57,791 nt of DNA, taken from an uncultured Collinsella sp. (lineage in GTDB: Bacteria > Actinomycetota > Coriobacteriia > Coriobacteriales > Coriobacteriaceae). The notes beneath the pieces are model-generated. The model saw only the letters and a program-made list of their open reading frames with translations. It was not told the origin of the DNA and made no database searches. Below, piece after piece: positions 34,585 to 41,701 of this stretch; position 1 is the first letter of the stretch, and each line of letters opens with the position of its first letter. The stretch is taken from positions 1-57,791 of the forward strand of contig CAUBOH010000015.1 of the NCBI GenBank assembly GCA_958437495.1, written 5' to 3'. Made by a program: the position numbers and the translations under genes.

Positions 34585-34962
34585 TCACGCTGCTCCGCAT
34601 ACGCCAGCGCTCTCCGTGCGATCGATCGGTTTTTCGACCACGTCAAACTTGGCATCGAGTTCCCCAAGGAGTGAACGGACCCGTTGAGCACAATCGTAAT
34701 CGGCAAACGAGATGCTCAGCATTCGGGCAACCTGGTTAGATGTCCGAACCCCATAGAAGTGCTCAAGGGCTACAAGTCCCTCGTGCGCCACAAATGTCTC
34801 GACCACATGCGGCGATTCCTCAAAGCACCATTGCGTCAACGGCCCCTCGCTCGTCTGTCGAACCACCAGGCCACCCATGCCAGACGGCTCACACGTTACA
34901 AGCAGGTACTCCCCACCCTCGTCGCTCTCAAACAAAACCACCCGCTCGTCAAACAGTTCCAT
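34585..34962 (-). CDS. Small soluble protein of unknown function
   Basis: A 125-aa protein starting MELFDERVVLFESDEGG with AGGAAGGGGACGCG before the ATG. The N-terminal half looks like a small beta-sheet (EYLLVTCEPSGMGGLVVRQT) and the C-terminal half is helical. I do not recognise a family. It lies alone between serS and the tRNA-Arg cluster. Confidence 0.65.
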   Translation of the reverse strand: MELFDERVVLFESDEGGEYLLVTCEPSGMGGLVVRQTSEGPLTQWCFEESPHVVETFVAHEGLVALEHFYGVRTSNQVARMLSISFADYDCAQRVRSLLGELDAKFDVVEKPIDRTESAGVCGAA

Positions 34963-35087
34963 CGCGTCCCCTTCCTCTCGCTCTTATCTAGTAAAAGCAT
35001 AGCAGGTAGATAGCTGTATACAGAACACCTGTTCGTGTATTTTATATTGAGCTGTCCGGGCGGTATGGTATGGGCTGCGCACAAAAT

Positions 35088-35111
35088 AGGGCGCCCCAGA
35101 TGGAGCGCCCT
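35088..35111 (-). terminator. Terminator of serS
   Basis: AGGGCGCtCC...GGgGCGCCCT stem followed by ATTTTGTG on the minus strand, 23 nt past the serS stop. Confidence 0.85.
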
Positions 35112-35134
35112 TGCAAATCACTTGTGTGTCTAAG

Positions 35135-36418
35135 TTACGCGACCGGCTCGATCTTCTCGAGGCCGCCCATGTAGGGACGCAGGACCTCGGGGATCGTGAT
35201 GGTGCCGTCGGCATTCTGGTAGTTCTCCAGAATAGCGGCCATAGTGCGGCCAGCCGGCAGACCGGAGCCGTTGAGGGTATGCAGGTAGCGCGAACCCTTG
35301 AAATTCTCGGGGTCACGATACTTGATGTTAGCGCGACGAGCCTGGAAGTCACCGCAGTTGGAGCAGGAGCTGATCTCCTTGTAGGCGTTGTAGCTCGGCA
35401 GCCAAACCTCGATGTCGTAGGTCTGACGGGCAGAGAAGCCCAGGTCACCGGTGCACAGGCTAATCACGCGATACGGAAGGCCCAGCTGCTGCAGCAGATA
35501 CTCGGCCTCGGCGGTCATGCTCTCAAGCTCCTCGTCGGACTCCTCCGGTTTGGCAAACTTGACCATCTCGACCTTGTCGAACTCGTGCTGGCGGATGATG
35601 CCGCGGGTGTCGCGACCGGCAGAGCCGGCTTCCTCGCGGAAGCAGGGAGTGAAGGCAGTGTAGCGGCGCGGCAGGGTGTCGGCGTCCAGGACCTCGCCGG
35701 CGTGCAGGTTGGTCAGAACGACCTCGGCGGTGGGGATCAAGAAGTTATCGCCCGAGACGTGATAGGCGTCATCCTCGAACTTGGGCAGCTGGCCCGTGCC
35801 GAACATGGTCTGACGCTTGACGACGATGGGCGGCCACCATTCCTTAAAGCCGCGGCTGGTATGCGTGTCCAGGAAGAAGTTGATGAGGGCACGCTCCAGG
35901 CGGGCGCCAGCGCCACCGAGGACGGTGAAGCGGCTACCGGAGAGCTTGTTGCCGCGCTCGAAATCGAGGATATCGAGGTCGGTTCCCAGGTCCCAATGCG
36001 GCTTGAAGTCGAAGTCGAACTCGCGCGGGGTGCCCCAACGACGACGCTCGATGTTCTCGTCCTCGTCCTTGCCGTACGGGGTAGCCTCGCACGGGATGTT
36101 GGGCAAGTGAGACATGAAGTCGTACTGCTCCTGCTCGAGGGCGGTACGGCGCTCGGCCAGACCGTCGATCTTCTCGTTGACGGCACGCACGGCCTCCTTG
36201 GCGGCCTCGGCCTCGTCCTTCTTGCCTTCCTTCATCAGGGCGCCGATCTTCTTGGACTCGGCGTTGCGCGTAGCCTGGAGCTCCTCGACCTCGGTGATGA
36301 CAGCGCGACGCTCGTCGTCGAGCTCAAAGAACTTCTCGCGATCCCAAGACGTCTGGCGGTTAGCCATGGCGGTGTCGATGGCATCGGGGTTCTCGCGAAC
36401 AAACTTGATATCAAGCAT
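35135..36418 (-). CDS. serS: Serine--tRNA ligase
   Basis: A 427-aa class II synthetase charging tRNA-Ser (a tRNA-Ser lies 4.4 kb away). The N-terminal long antiparallel coiled-coil arm (~30-100) binds the tRNA variable arm. The catalytic core has motif 2 as FREEAGSAGRDTRGIIRQHEF and motif 3 as NGSGLPAGRTMAAILENYQ. The start MLDIKFVREN at 36418 is preferred over an upstream ATG at 36445, because it matches the family N-terminus and has GGAGGATCT-type sequence before it. A small membrane protein gene is divergent, 111 nt away. No T-box is seen. Confidence 0.96.
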   Translation of the reverse strand: MLDIKFVRENPDAIDTAMANRQTSWDREKFFELDDERRAVITEVEELQATRNAESKKIGALMKEGKKDEAEAAKEAVRAVNEKIDGLAERRTALEQEQYDFMSHLPNIPCEATPYGKDEDENIERRRWGTPREFDFDFKPHWDLGTDLDILDFERGNKLSGSRFTVLGGAGARLERALINFFLDTHTSRGFKEWWPPIVVKRQTMFGTGQLPKFEDDAYHVSGDNFLIPTAEVVLTNLHAGEVLDADTLPRRYTAFTPCFREEAGSAGRDTRGIIRQHEFDKVEMVKFAKPEESDEELESMTAEAEYLLQQLGLPYRVISLCTGDLGFSARQTYDIEVWLPSYNAYKEISSCSNCGDFQARRANIKYRDPENFKGSRYLHTLNGSGLPAGRTMAAILENYQNADGTITIPEVLRPYMGGLEKIEPVA

Positions 36419-36529
36419 TAGATCCTCCGGCGATATACATTCCATTTAGGTTGCAACCTTGTACATGTATGGGCAAGTATATACTTATGAGCGTTTACGA
36501 CCCAACTCAACTACGCAAGAAGGCACCTA

Positions 36530-36703
36530 ATGGACGCAGTTTTTTCCTTTTTGTTTGGCACCAGCACCGGTTTTGCCATTCTTTTTGGCGGCGGCATCCT
36601 ACTATTTGCGATCCTCGCCTTTGTGCTCGAGAAGCGCACGCATAAGATTTACGTCGACCGCGGGCCCAAGTCCGAGGACGAGGAAGACAGCTTCTGGGAC
36701 TAA
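36530..36703 (+). CDS. 57-aa single-pass membrane protein
   Basis: ATG at 36530 with AGAAGG upstream. The product has a Phe/Gly-rich membrane segment (residues ~4-34, FGTSTGFAILFGGGILLFAI), a basic stretch (EKRTHKIYVDRG) and an acidic tail EDEEDSFWD. This inside-positive arrangement suggests the C-terminus is cytoplasmic. It is divergent from serS and convergent with proC. I do not recognise it. Clean ribosome site, membrane segment and independent position support a real gene. Confidence 0.65.
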   Translation: MDAVFSFLFGTSTGFAILFGGGILLFAILAFVLEKRTHKIYVDRGPKSEDEEDSFWD

Positions 36704-36704
36704 C

Positions 36705-36858
36705 CCGCCAAAAAGGGACGGGTTTATTTTGATCGGTTTTATCTGGGCAAACGCAAGCGCTCCGCAACTGGAATCAATCCGGTTGCGGAGCGCTTTTTGC
36801 TAAAGGGACAAAACCGCAGGAAAAACCTACCAAAATAAACCTGCCCCTTTTTGGTCGG
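36705..36858. repeat. Palindromic intergenic element, likely bidirectional terminator
   Basis: Terminal inverted repeats CCGCCAAAAAGGGACGGGTT...(36705-36740) and its near-complement (36821-36858) surround a perfect central hairpin GCGCTCCGCAAC/GTTGCGGAGCGC followed by TTTTT (36756-36797). It fills the space between two convergent stops almost exactly, 1-2 nt from each. The TIR-plus-hairpin build resembles a MITE recruited as terminator. Confidence 0.7.
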
Positions 36859-36859
36859 T

Positions 36860-37630
36860 TTACTGGAGAGTGGCGTCGATGGCCTTGACCAGGGCGCTGC
36901 GCATACCGGCGTCCTCGAGCGCAACGACACCCTTAATGGTGGCACCGCCGGGCGAGCACACGGCGTCCTTCATGGCAGCAGGATGTTGACCGGTTGCAAG
37001 CTGCAGCTTTGCCGTACCCAGCACCATCTGGCTCACGATGCGATAGGCATCGGCACGCGGAATGCCGTGTTTGACGGCCGCGTCGCCGAGGGCCTCAATC
37101 GCCATGGCAACAAATGCCGGGGCGCAACCACCCACGGTGCCGCCTACAAACAGCAAGCTTGTATCGAGCTCGACCACGGCGCCGAGCTTTCCAAGCAGGT
37201 CGAGCACCGCAGCTCGCTGCTCGCTGTTAAGCGTGGAAGCCTTCTCGCAGGCGATGACGCCCTCGCCCACCGAAACCGGCGTGTTGGGCACCGTCGAGAT
37301 ATGCGCGACACCCGGCAGGACCTGCTCCCATTTAGCACTATCCCAAGTCCAGGCAACCGAAAGGACGACCTTGTCGGCAAGCGCATCCTTGAGCGGAGCG
37401 AAGACCTTCTCAATCATGTACGGCTTGACCGCAGCGACTACGATATCGGACGCGGCAACAACCTCCGCCGCATCGTGGCAGGCAGCCATACCCCGCGCCT
37501 CGCAACGCTCAACCAGAGCATCGTAGCGGCCCGCGCAGGCGCACATGTCGCCCGCGGCCACGCCGGCGGCAATCCAGCCATCGGCCATAGCGCTCGCCAT
37601 ATTGCCAAAACCGACAAATCCAATCTTCAT
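36860..37630 (-). CDS. proC: Pyrroline-5-carboxylate reductase
   Basis: A 256-aa cytosolic enzyme that reduces pyrroline-5-carboxylate to proline with NAD(P)H. The N-terminal Rossmann motif GFVGFGNMASAM is at residues 4-15. The DIVVAAVKPYMIE segment is typical (near 65), and the C-terminal dimer domain has SPGGATIKGVVALEDAGMRS, the ProC signature. The start MKIGFVG at 37630 was chosen over an ATG ten codons earlier by family alignment. It ends 1 nt from the palindromic element. Confidence 0.94.
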   Translation of the reverse strand: MKIGFVGFGNMASAMADGWIAAGVAAGDMCACAGRYDALVERCEARGMAACHDAAEVVAASDIVVAAVKPYMIEKVFAPLKDALADKVVLSVAWTWDSAKWEQVLPGVAHISTVPNTPVSVGEGVIACEKASTLNSEQRAAVLDLLGKLGAVVELDTSLLFVGGTVGGCAPAFVAMAIEALGDAAVKHGIPRADAYRIVSQMVLGTAKLQLATGQHPAAMKDAVCSPGGATIKGVVALEDAGMRSALVKAIDATLQ

Positions 37631-37703
37631 ATCACATAGCCCTCTCAGACGCTCCCTCAAATACGAAAGCTATTGTCCCACGCCATTGTTTCGTATCGCC
37701 GAC

Positions 37704-38174
37704 CTATTTGTGATACGGCTCGCCGCGGCTAATCTTACAGGCGCGATAAATCTGCTCCAGCAGCACCACGCGGGCCAAGTTGTGCGGCAAGGTAATACGC
37801 CCAAAGCTGAGCATCTCGTCGGCACGAGCGCGCACGGCGTCGCTCACGCCGTCCGATCCGCCAATCACAAAGGCGATGTCGCTGCTGCCTCGCAGCATAA
37901 GGTCATCGAGCCTCGCCGAGAGCTCCTCGCTCGAGCGCTCTTTGCCCTCAATGGCCAGCAGGATCACATGCGCTCGAGGCGGCAGGGCTGCAAGTATCGC
38001 CGCCCCCTCCTTGTCGCGCGCGGCATCCACGCCGCCCGCCTTGGCCGGGTCGATATCGGCCACCTCGCGGATATCAACCTTGGCATAGGCACCTAGGCGC
38101 TTGGTGTACTCGGCGCAGGCATCCTTCCAAAAACGCTCCTTGAGCTTGCCAACGCAAACAACGGTATATCTCAC
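37704..38174 (-). CDS. rlmH: 23S rRNA (pseudouridine-1915-N3)-methyltransferase
   Basis: A 156-aa SPOUT-class methyltransferase modifying helix 69 of 23S rRNA in the assembled ribosome. Family marks: CVGKLKERFWKDACAEYTKR at the N-terminus, FVIGGSDGVSD (SAM knot) near 103, the TLPHNLARVVLLEQIYRA knot segment, and the GEPYHK end. The start is GTG at 38174. It is 6 nt after the SPFH gene, so probably co-transcribed. Confidence 0.95.
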   Translation of the reverse strand: MRYTVVCVGKLKERFWKDACAEYTKRLGAYAKVDIREVADIDPAKAGGVDAARDKEGAAILAALPPRAHVILLAIEGKERSSEELSARLDDLMLRGSSDIAFVIGGSDGVSDAVRARADEMLSFGRITLPHNLARVVLLEQIYRACKISRGEPYHK

Positions 38175-38180
38175 GCGCGT

Positions 38181-39119
38181 CTACTCCTTCGACTCGTTCT
38201 GAACTTTGCCGGCGGTCAGCATCTGCTCGAACATCGAGGCAGACTGCGAGAAATCACTCGGCAGCACGACCGTCGAGGTTTTGCCCGTGCGAGCAAACTC
38301 CGTCATCATCTCGGACCACTGCGTAAACATGAACAGCTGGTTGGCCTCATCGTTGCCGACGCCCGTCTCCTGGATGATCTCGAGCGAATCTTTGATGCCC
38401 AGCGCAATGGCCTTGCGCTGGTTGGCGATGCCCTCGCCCGCCTTTTCCATTGCCTCGGCCTCGGCGGTCGCCTCGGTAACGCGCTTGATGCGATCGGCCT
38501 CGGCGAGCTCCTGCGCAGCGGCGCGCTTTCGCTGGGCGGCGTTGATGTCGTTCATGGAGTTCTCGACCTCGGTCGGCAGCGCGATCTTGGTGATAAGTGT
38601 CGACACGAGGGTGAAGCCGTAGGCGGCCATTTGCTCGGACACGGTGGCGTTGACGTCCTTGGCGATATCGTCTTTTTTGGCAAATACCTCATCGAGCGTG
38701 TAGACGGGGATGGAAGAGCGCAGGGCATCGGTGATGAAGTCACGCATTTGGTCGACGGGCTCCTGCAACATGTAGTAGCTCTTGTAGATGCCCGAATCTG
38801 CCGGGCCGGCGCCCATGTCATAGCTCACGTGGTACTGAGCAGAGACCTCAAGGCCGATAGTCACGTTGTCCTGGGTCTTAACGTCGATGCCAAAACCGTT
38901 TTTCATGGTGCGCAGACTCACCGTGGCGGCTTTGCGGTCGATCACGGGCACCTTCACGTGGAAGCCCGCATTGACGATGCGGTTGAACTTGCCCAGGCGC
39001 TCGATGATCACAGCATGCTGCTGTTCAACGACATAGCAGGCGTTGGGGAGCAGTAGTAACAAAATGATGATGGGAAGCAGAAGGCTCGTAAGGGCAGCGA
39101 TGATACCGGGCAACAGCAT
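38181..39119 (-). CDS. SPFH/band 7 domain membrane protein
   Basis: A 312-aa protein. One N-terminal membrane helix (LLLPIIILLLLLPNACYVV, ~10-30) is followed by the SPFH/prohibitin domain (AVIIERLGKFNRIVNAGFHV) and a coiled-coil Ala/Glu-rich region (AAQELAEADRIKRVTEATAE). It is like stomatin/HflK-related bacterial proteins that form membrane microdomain scaffolds and associate with proteases. A NfeD partner is not present next to it; rlmH follows. The ATG at 39119 has AGAGGAGAAACC upstream. Confidence 0.87.
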   Translation of the reverse strand: MLLPGIIAALTSLLLPIIILLLLLPNACYVVEQQHAVIIERLGKFNRIVNAGFHVKVPVIDRKAATVSLRTMKNGFGIDVKTQDNVTIGLEVSAQYHVSYDMGAGPADSGIYKSYYMLQEPVDQMRDFITDALRSSIPVYTLDEVFAKKDDIAKDVNATVSEQMAAYGFTLVSTLITKIALPTEVENSMNDINAAQRKRAAAQELAEADRIKRVTEATAEAEAMEKAGEGIANQRKAIALGIKDSLEIIQETGVGNDEANQLFMFTQWSEMMTEFARTGKTSTVVLPSDFSQSASMFEQMLTAGKVQNESKE

Positions 39120-39193
39120 GGTTTCTCCTCTGAAAGGCACACGTTGGGACTAGGATACCCGCAGGAAGCAGCTGTGTGACACCAACAAGAGAA

Positions 39194-39419
39194 CCCGTGG
39201 TCAAAAAAGGCCAAATATGAGTACTGTTACCAGTTTAGTAACAGCGTATTTGGGTCAAAATCGCTTCTTTGAACCCGAGATCTATCGAAATTACTTCATT
39301 TTGTCTCAACGTTGAGCCAAATTAGCGTGCATCTGTTGCGTAAAATGAGCAAAAATGGCTTCGTGAAATGTCTCTATTTTTGTACCAGTACTCATATTTG
39401 CCACTTTTTGACCACAGGG
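39194..39419. repeat. MITE-like element with 33-bp terminal inverted repeats
   Basis: The left end 39194-39226 contains GTGGTCAAAAAAGGCCAAAT and goes on ATGAGTACTG. The right end 39386-39419 is its complement with few differences. The 159-bp AT-rich interior has no ORF and one small GTTAC/GTAAC hairpin. Base composition differs clearly from the GC-rich surroundings. No transposase lies nearby. It occupies the 39120-39478 gap. Confidence 0.75.
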
Positions 39420-39478
39420 GCATCTACCGCGCGAAATCGATAGGTCAAATCTGCCAAAAACGGCCCGTAAAAGAGCTC

Positions 39479-39692
39479 ACATTGCTGGGAGCTCTTTCAT
39501 TCAATGGTGCGGGCGAAAGGATGTCCGCGTATCCGCTGCGCGGATCCGCACCGGCTTCGGCCGCCTGACGCGTCCTCGCCAGCTCGCTAAAAACGCTCCG
39601 CGTTTTCTTTACGCTCGCTCCTTCGCAGGTTCAAGTCCCCGCGATGGGCCCATAACAAAAAAGCCCCCATTGCTGGGAGCTCTTTCATTTAA
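39479..39692. repeat. tRNA-associated ~190-bp repeat, Leu locus
   Basis: ATTGCTGGGAGCTCTTTCAT...GGTGCGGGCGAAAGGA occurs at 39481-39521 and again at 39670-39709, where it runs into the real tRNA-Leu. The period is 189 bp. The spacer between shares CGCGTATCCGCTGCGCGGAT, CCGCACCGGCTTCG and CTAAAAACGCTCCGCGTTTT with the Arg loci. Its right border has AGGTTCAAGTCC, the T-loop of tRNA-Leu rather than of tRNA-Arg. Confidence 0.85.
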
Positions 39693-39779
39693 TGGTGCGG
39701 GCGAAAGGACTTGAACCTTCATGGGGTTGCCCCCATACGGACCTGAACCGTACGCGTCTGCCAATTCCGCCACGCCCGC
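39693..39779 (-). tRNA. tRNA-Leu(CAG)
   Basis: 87 nt with encoded CCA. The acceptor GCGGGCG pairs with CGCCCGC, the anticodon loop TTCAGGT gives CAG, the long variable arm is TGGGGGCAACCCCA, and the T-loop is GGTTCAAGTCC. Confidence 0.95.
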
Positions 39780-39822
39780 GTGCAGGAATTAGAATAACGG
39801 AGCGCCACCGCGAACGCAAGAA

Positions 39823-40740
39823 CTATTTTTGAAAAAGTTTGCAGGCATTTTCCCAAGCTGCTCGCGCGATTGCCTCGGCATCCTCCCCTGTGCGATCGAC
39901 ACGGTCGTTAATCAGCGCATTTGCCGTAATGGAAATCATTGCGGGCTCGCACTCAAGACCGCGAATGGGCTCCGGCGCCATATACGGGCAATCCGTCTCG
40001 AACAAAATGTGATCGAGTGGGGTCGCCGCAAATGCCTCGCGCACGTCGTCGTTGCGCTTAAAGGTGGCCGCGCCGCCATAGGCGATATAACAGCCCAAAC
40101 CCACAAAGCGCTCCATCGTGGCGCGGTCCTCGCCAAAGCAGTGCAGCACGCAACCGGCCTGGGGCACACCTACCTCGCGAAGCACGTTGTAGGCGTCCGT
40201 GTGCGAAGTGCGCTCTTGGTCGGTGTCCTCGTGCCGCAAATGTAGCTCCACCGGCACGTTGCGACGCACGGCAACTTCCAGCTGACGTGCCATGCAATCA
40301 ATCTGCACGTCATGAGGCGCCGGCGCGACATCGTCGTCATAGTCCATGTGGTAGTCCAGGCCAATTTCGCCGATACCAACACACAACGGATCGTCGAGCG
40401 CAGCAACAACCTGCGCGTGAATGCCGTCGGTATAATCCGGCGCGCCATAGGGGTGAACACCAGCGAGATACTTGATCTGCGGAATATCCCGCATCGGCAG
40501 AATTTCGCGCACGAGCCAGTCACTATAGCCCGTCACGCTTCGTTTGTCGGCAATGGGATCGAAGACCGTCACCAACAGATCGATGCCTGCGGCTTTAGCG
40601 CGCACGAGCGTCTCGGGCACTTCCTTGTCCCAAAATGAGAGCAGATGCGCGTGGGTATCGGCAAGTGGAGCCAGCGGCTCCGGACAGACGACCGTTTTCT
40701 TTTTCTTGGTAAACATCACGCGTTCGGCATTAGGCGTCAT
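39823..40740 (-). CDS. tatD: TatD family metal-dependent hydrolase
   Basis: A 305-aa TIM-barrel hydrolase of the TatD DNase family. Metal ligands are recognisable: DTHAHL at the barrel start, EIGLDYH near 120, the ELHLRH strand, LHCFGE, and FETDCPYMAPEP near 255. The family has 3'-exonuclease activity in DNA repair/quality control. The ATG at 40740 overlaps the rsmA stop by 11 nt; an alternative ATG lies at 40716. It is the last gene of the rsmI-metG-rsmA-tatD run, a common neighbourhood in Gram-positive genomes. Confidence 0.92.
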   Translation of the reverse strand: MTPNAERVMFTKKKKTVVCPEPLAPLADTHAHLLSFWDKEVPETLVRAKAAGIDLLVTVFDPIADKRSVTGYSDWLVREILPMRDIPQIKYLAGVHPYGAPDYTDGIHAQVVAALDDPLCVGIGEIGLDYHMDYDDDVAPAPHDVQIDCMARQLEVAVRRNVPVELHLRHEDTDQERTSHTDAYNVLREVGVPQAGCVLHCFGEDRATMERFVGLGCYIAYGGAATFKRNDDVREAFAATPLDHILFETDCPYMAPEPIRGLECEPAMISITANALINDRVDRTGEDAEAIARAAWENACKLFQK

Positions 40741-41590
40741 GGGATAGCTCCTGGGCCAGACGAACAAAGTCAGCAACGTCAAGCGTCTCGGCACGCGACG
40801 TAGGCGCGATACCGCAAGCCTCAAAGGCAGCATCGAGCACGTCCTTGGCAAAGCCGTTGGCGCTCATGGAGTTGCGAATGGTCTTGCGGCGTTGGGCAAA
40901 TGCGGCGTCAATCACGCGAGCCACAAAGTCGCGGTCAAGCCCCTCGGGCAGTGCGCCATCGACACGGTCGATACGCACGACGGCGGAGTCCACATGCGGT
41001 GCCGGCATAAAGCAGCGCGGCGGCACCTCAAAGCGACCCGTCACCTGCGCATACAGGCCCAGCTTGGCCGTATAGCCGCCATAGGTTTTGTTGCCGGGGG
41101 CTGCGGCAATGCGATCGGCAACTTCCTTTTGCACCATGACCACGGCACGCTTGAGCGCGGGCATCGTCTGGAAAAACTGCAAGATGATCGTCGCCGCCAC
41201 GTTATAGGGCAGGTTCGCGACAAACACCGTGGGCTCGCCGCCAGCAGCCTGCTCAATCTGTTCCGGCGTCACCTTGAGCGCGTCGCCCATGATAAAACGG
41301 AAGTTGGCATAGTCGGTGGCATGGGCATCGAGCACCGGCTCGAGCTCGGGATCGGCCTCGATCGACGTGACGCACGATGCCTCCTGCAGCAGTGCGAGGG
41401 TAAGCGTACCGACACCCGGTCCGACCTCGAGCACACGCTCATCACCCGCAAGCTCGGCAAGCTCGCAAATACGCTCGATCACATGGTTGTCGATTAGGAA
41501 GTTCTGGCCCAAGCGATGCTTGGTCGCAAGGCCAAACTCCTCCAGCAGCTCCCTGGTTGCCGTGGGGTTTGCCAAAGGCGAAGTTGTCAT
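40730..41590 (-). CDS. rsmA: 16S rRNA (adenine-1518/1519-N6)-dimethyltransferase
   Basis: A 286-aa KsgA-type enzyme that dimethylates two adjacent adenines near the 3' end of 16S rRNA. Marks: KHRLGQNFLID near the N-terminus, SAM motif VLEVGPGVGTLTLAL, the catalytic NLPYN motif (VANLPYNVAATI), and CFMPAPHVDSAVVRI. The C-terminal helical domain is complete. The start follows AAGGAGGCAACC. It overlaps tatD and follows metG with the hairpin element between. Confidence 0.95.
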   Translation of the reverse strand: MTTSPLANPTATRELLEEFGLATKHRLGQNFLIDNHVIERICELAELAGDERVLEVGPGVGTLTLALLQEASCVTSIEADPELEPVLDAHATDYANFRFIMGDALKVTPEQIEQAAGGEPTVFVANLPYNVAATIILQFFQTMPALKRAVVMVQKEVADRIAAAPGNKTYGGYTAKLGLYAQVTGRFEVPPRCFMPAPHVDSAVVRIDRVDGALPEGLDRDFVARVIDAAFAQRRKTIRNSMSANGFAKDVLDAAFEACGIAPTSRAETLDVADFVRLAQELSHDA

Positions 41591-41627
41591 GGTTGCCTCC
41601 TTAACATGGTGGCTGCATCGTAAAGCA

Positions 41628-41701
41628 AAAGGGCATGGACCGTTGCGGCCATGCCCTTACATCTAAACAGCAAATTGCCGATATGGCGCTCGCGCGGCGT
41701 C
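41628..41701. repeat. Hairpin element after the metG stop
   Basis: The stem AAGGGCATGG/CCATGCCCTT (41629-41657) is followed, towards the metG TAG, by AAATTGCCGATATGGCGCTC and GCGCGGCGTC. This stretch resembles the matching parts of the elements after htpG and the YhgE gene. The outer left arm is not complementary here, so this is a weaker or decayed member. Confidence 0.5.

Noticed and set aside
33266..34706. Several 68-191 aa reading frames through the tRNA-Arg repeats
   Set aside because: They read through tRNAs, terminators and palindromic spacers, repeat the same peptide, and have no ribosome sites. They are products of the repeats.
36419..36529. T-box or other leader upstream of serS
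   Set aside because: I saw no T-box motif or specifier stem in this short interval. The same holds for the regions before hisS and metG.
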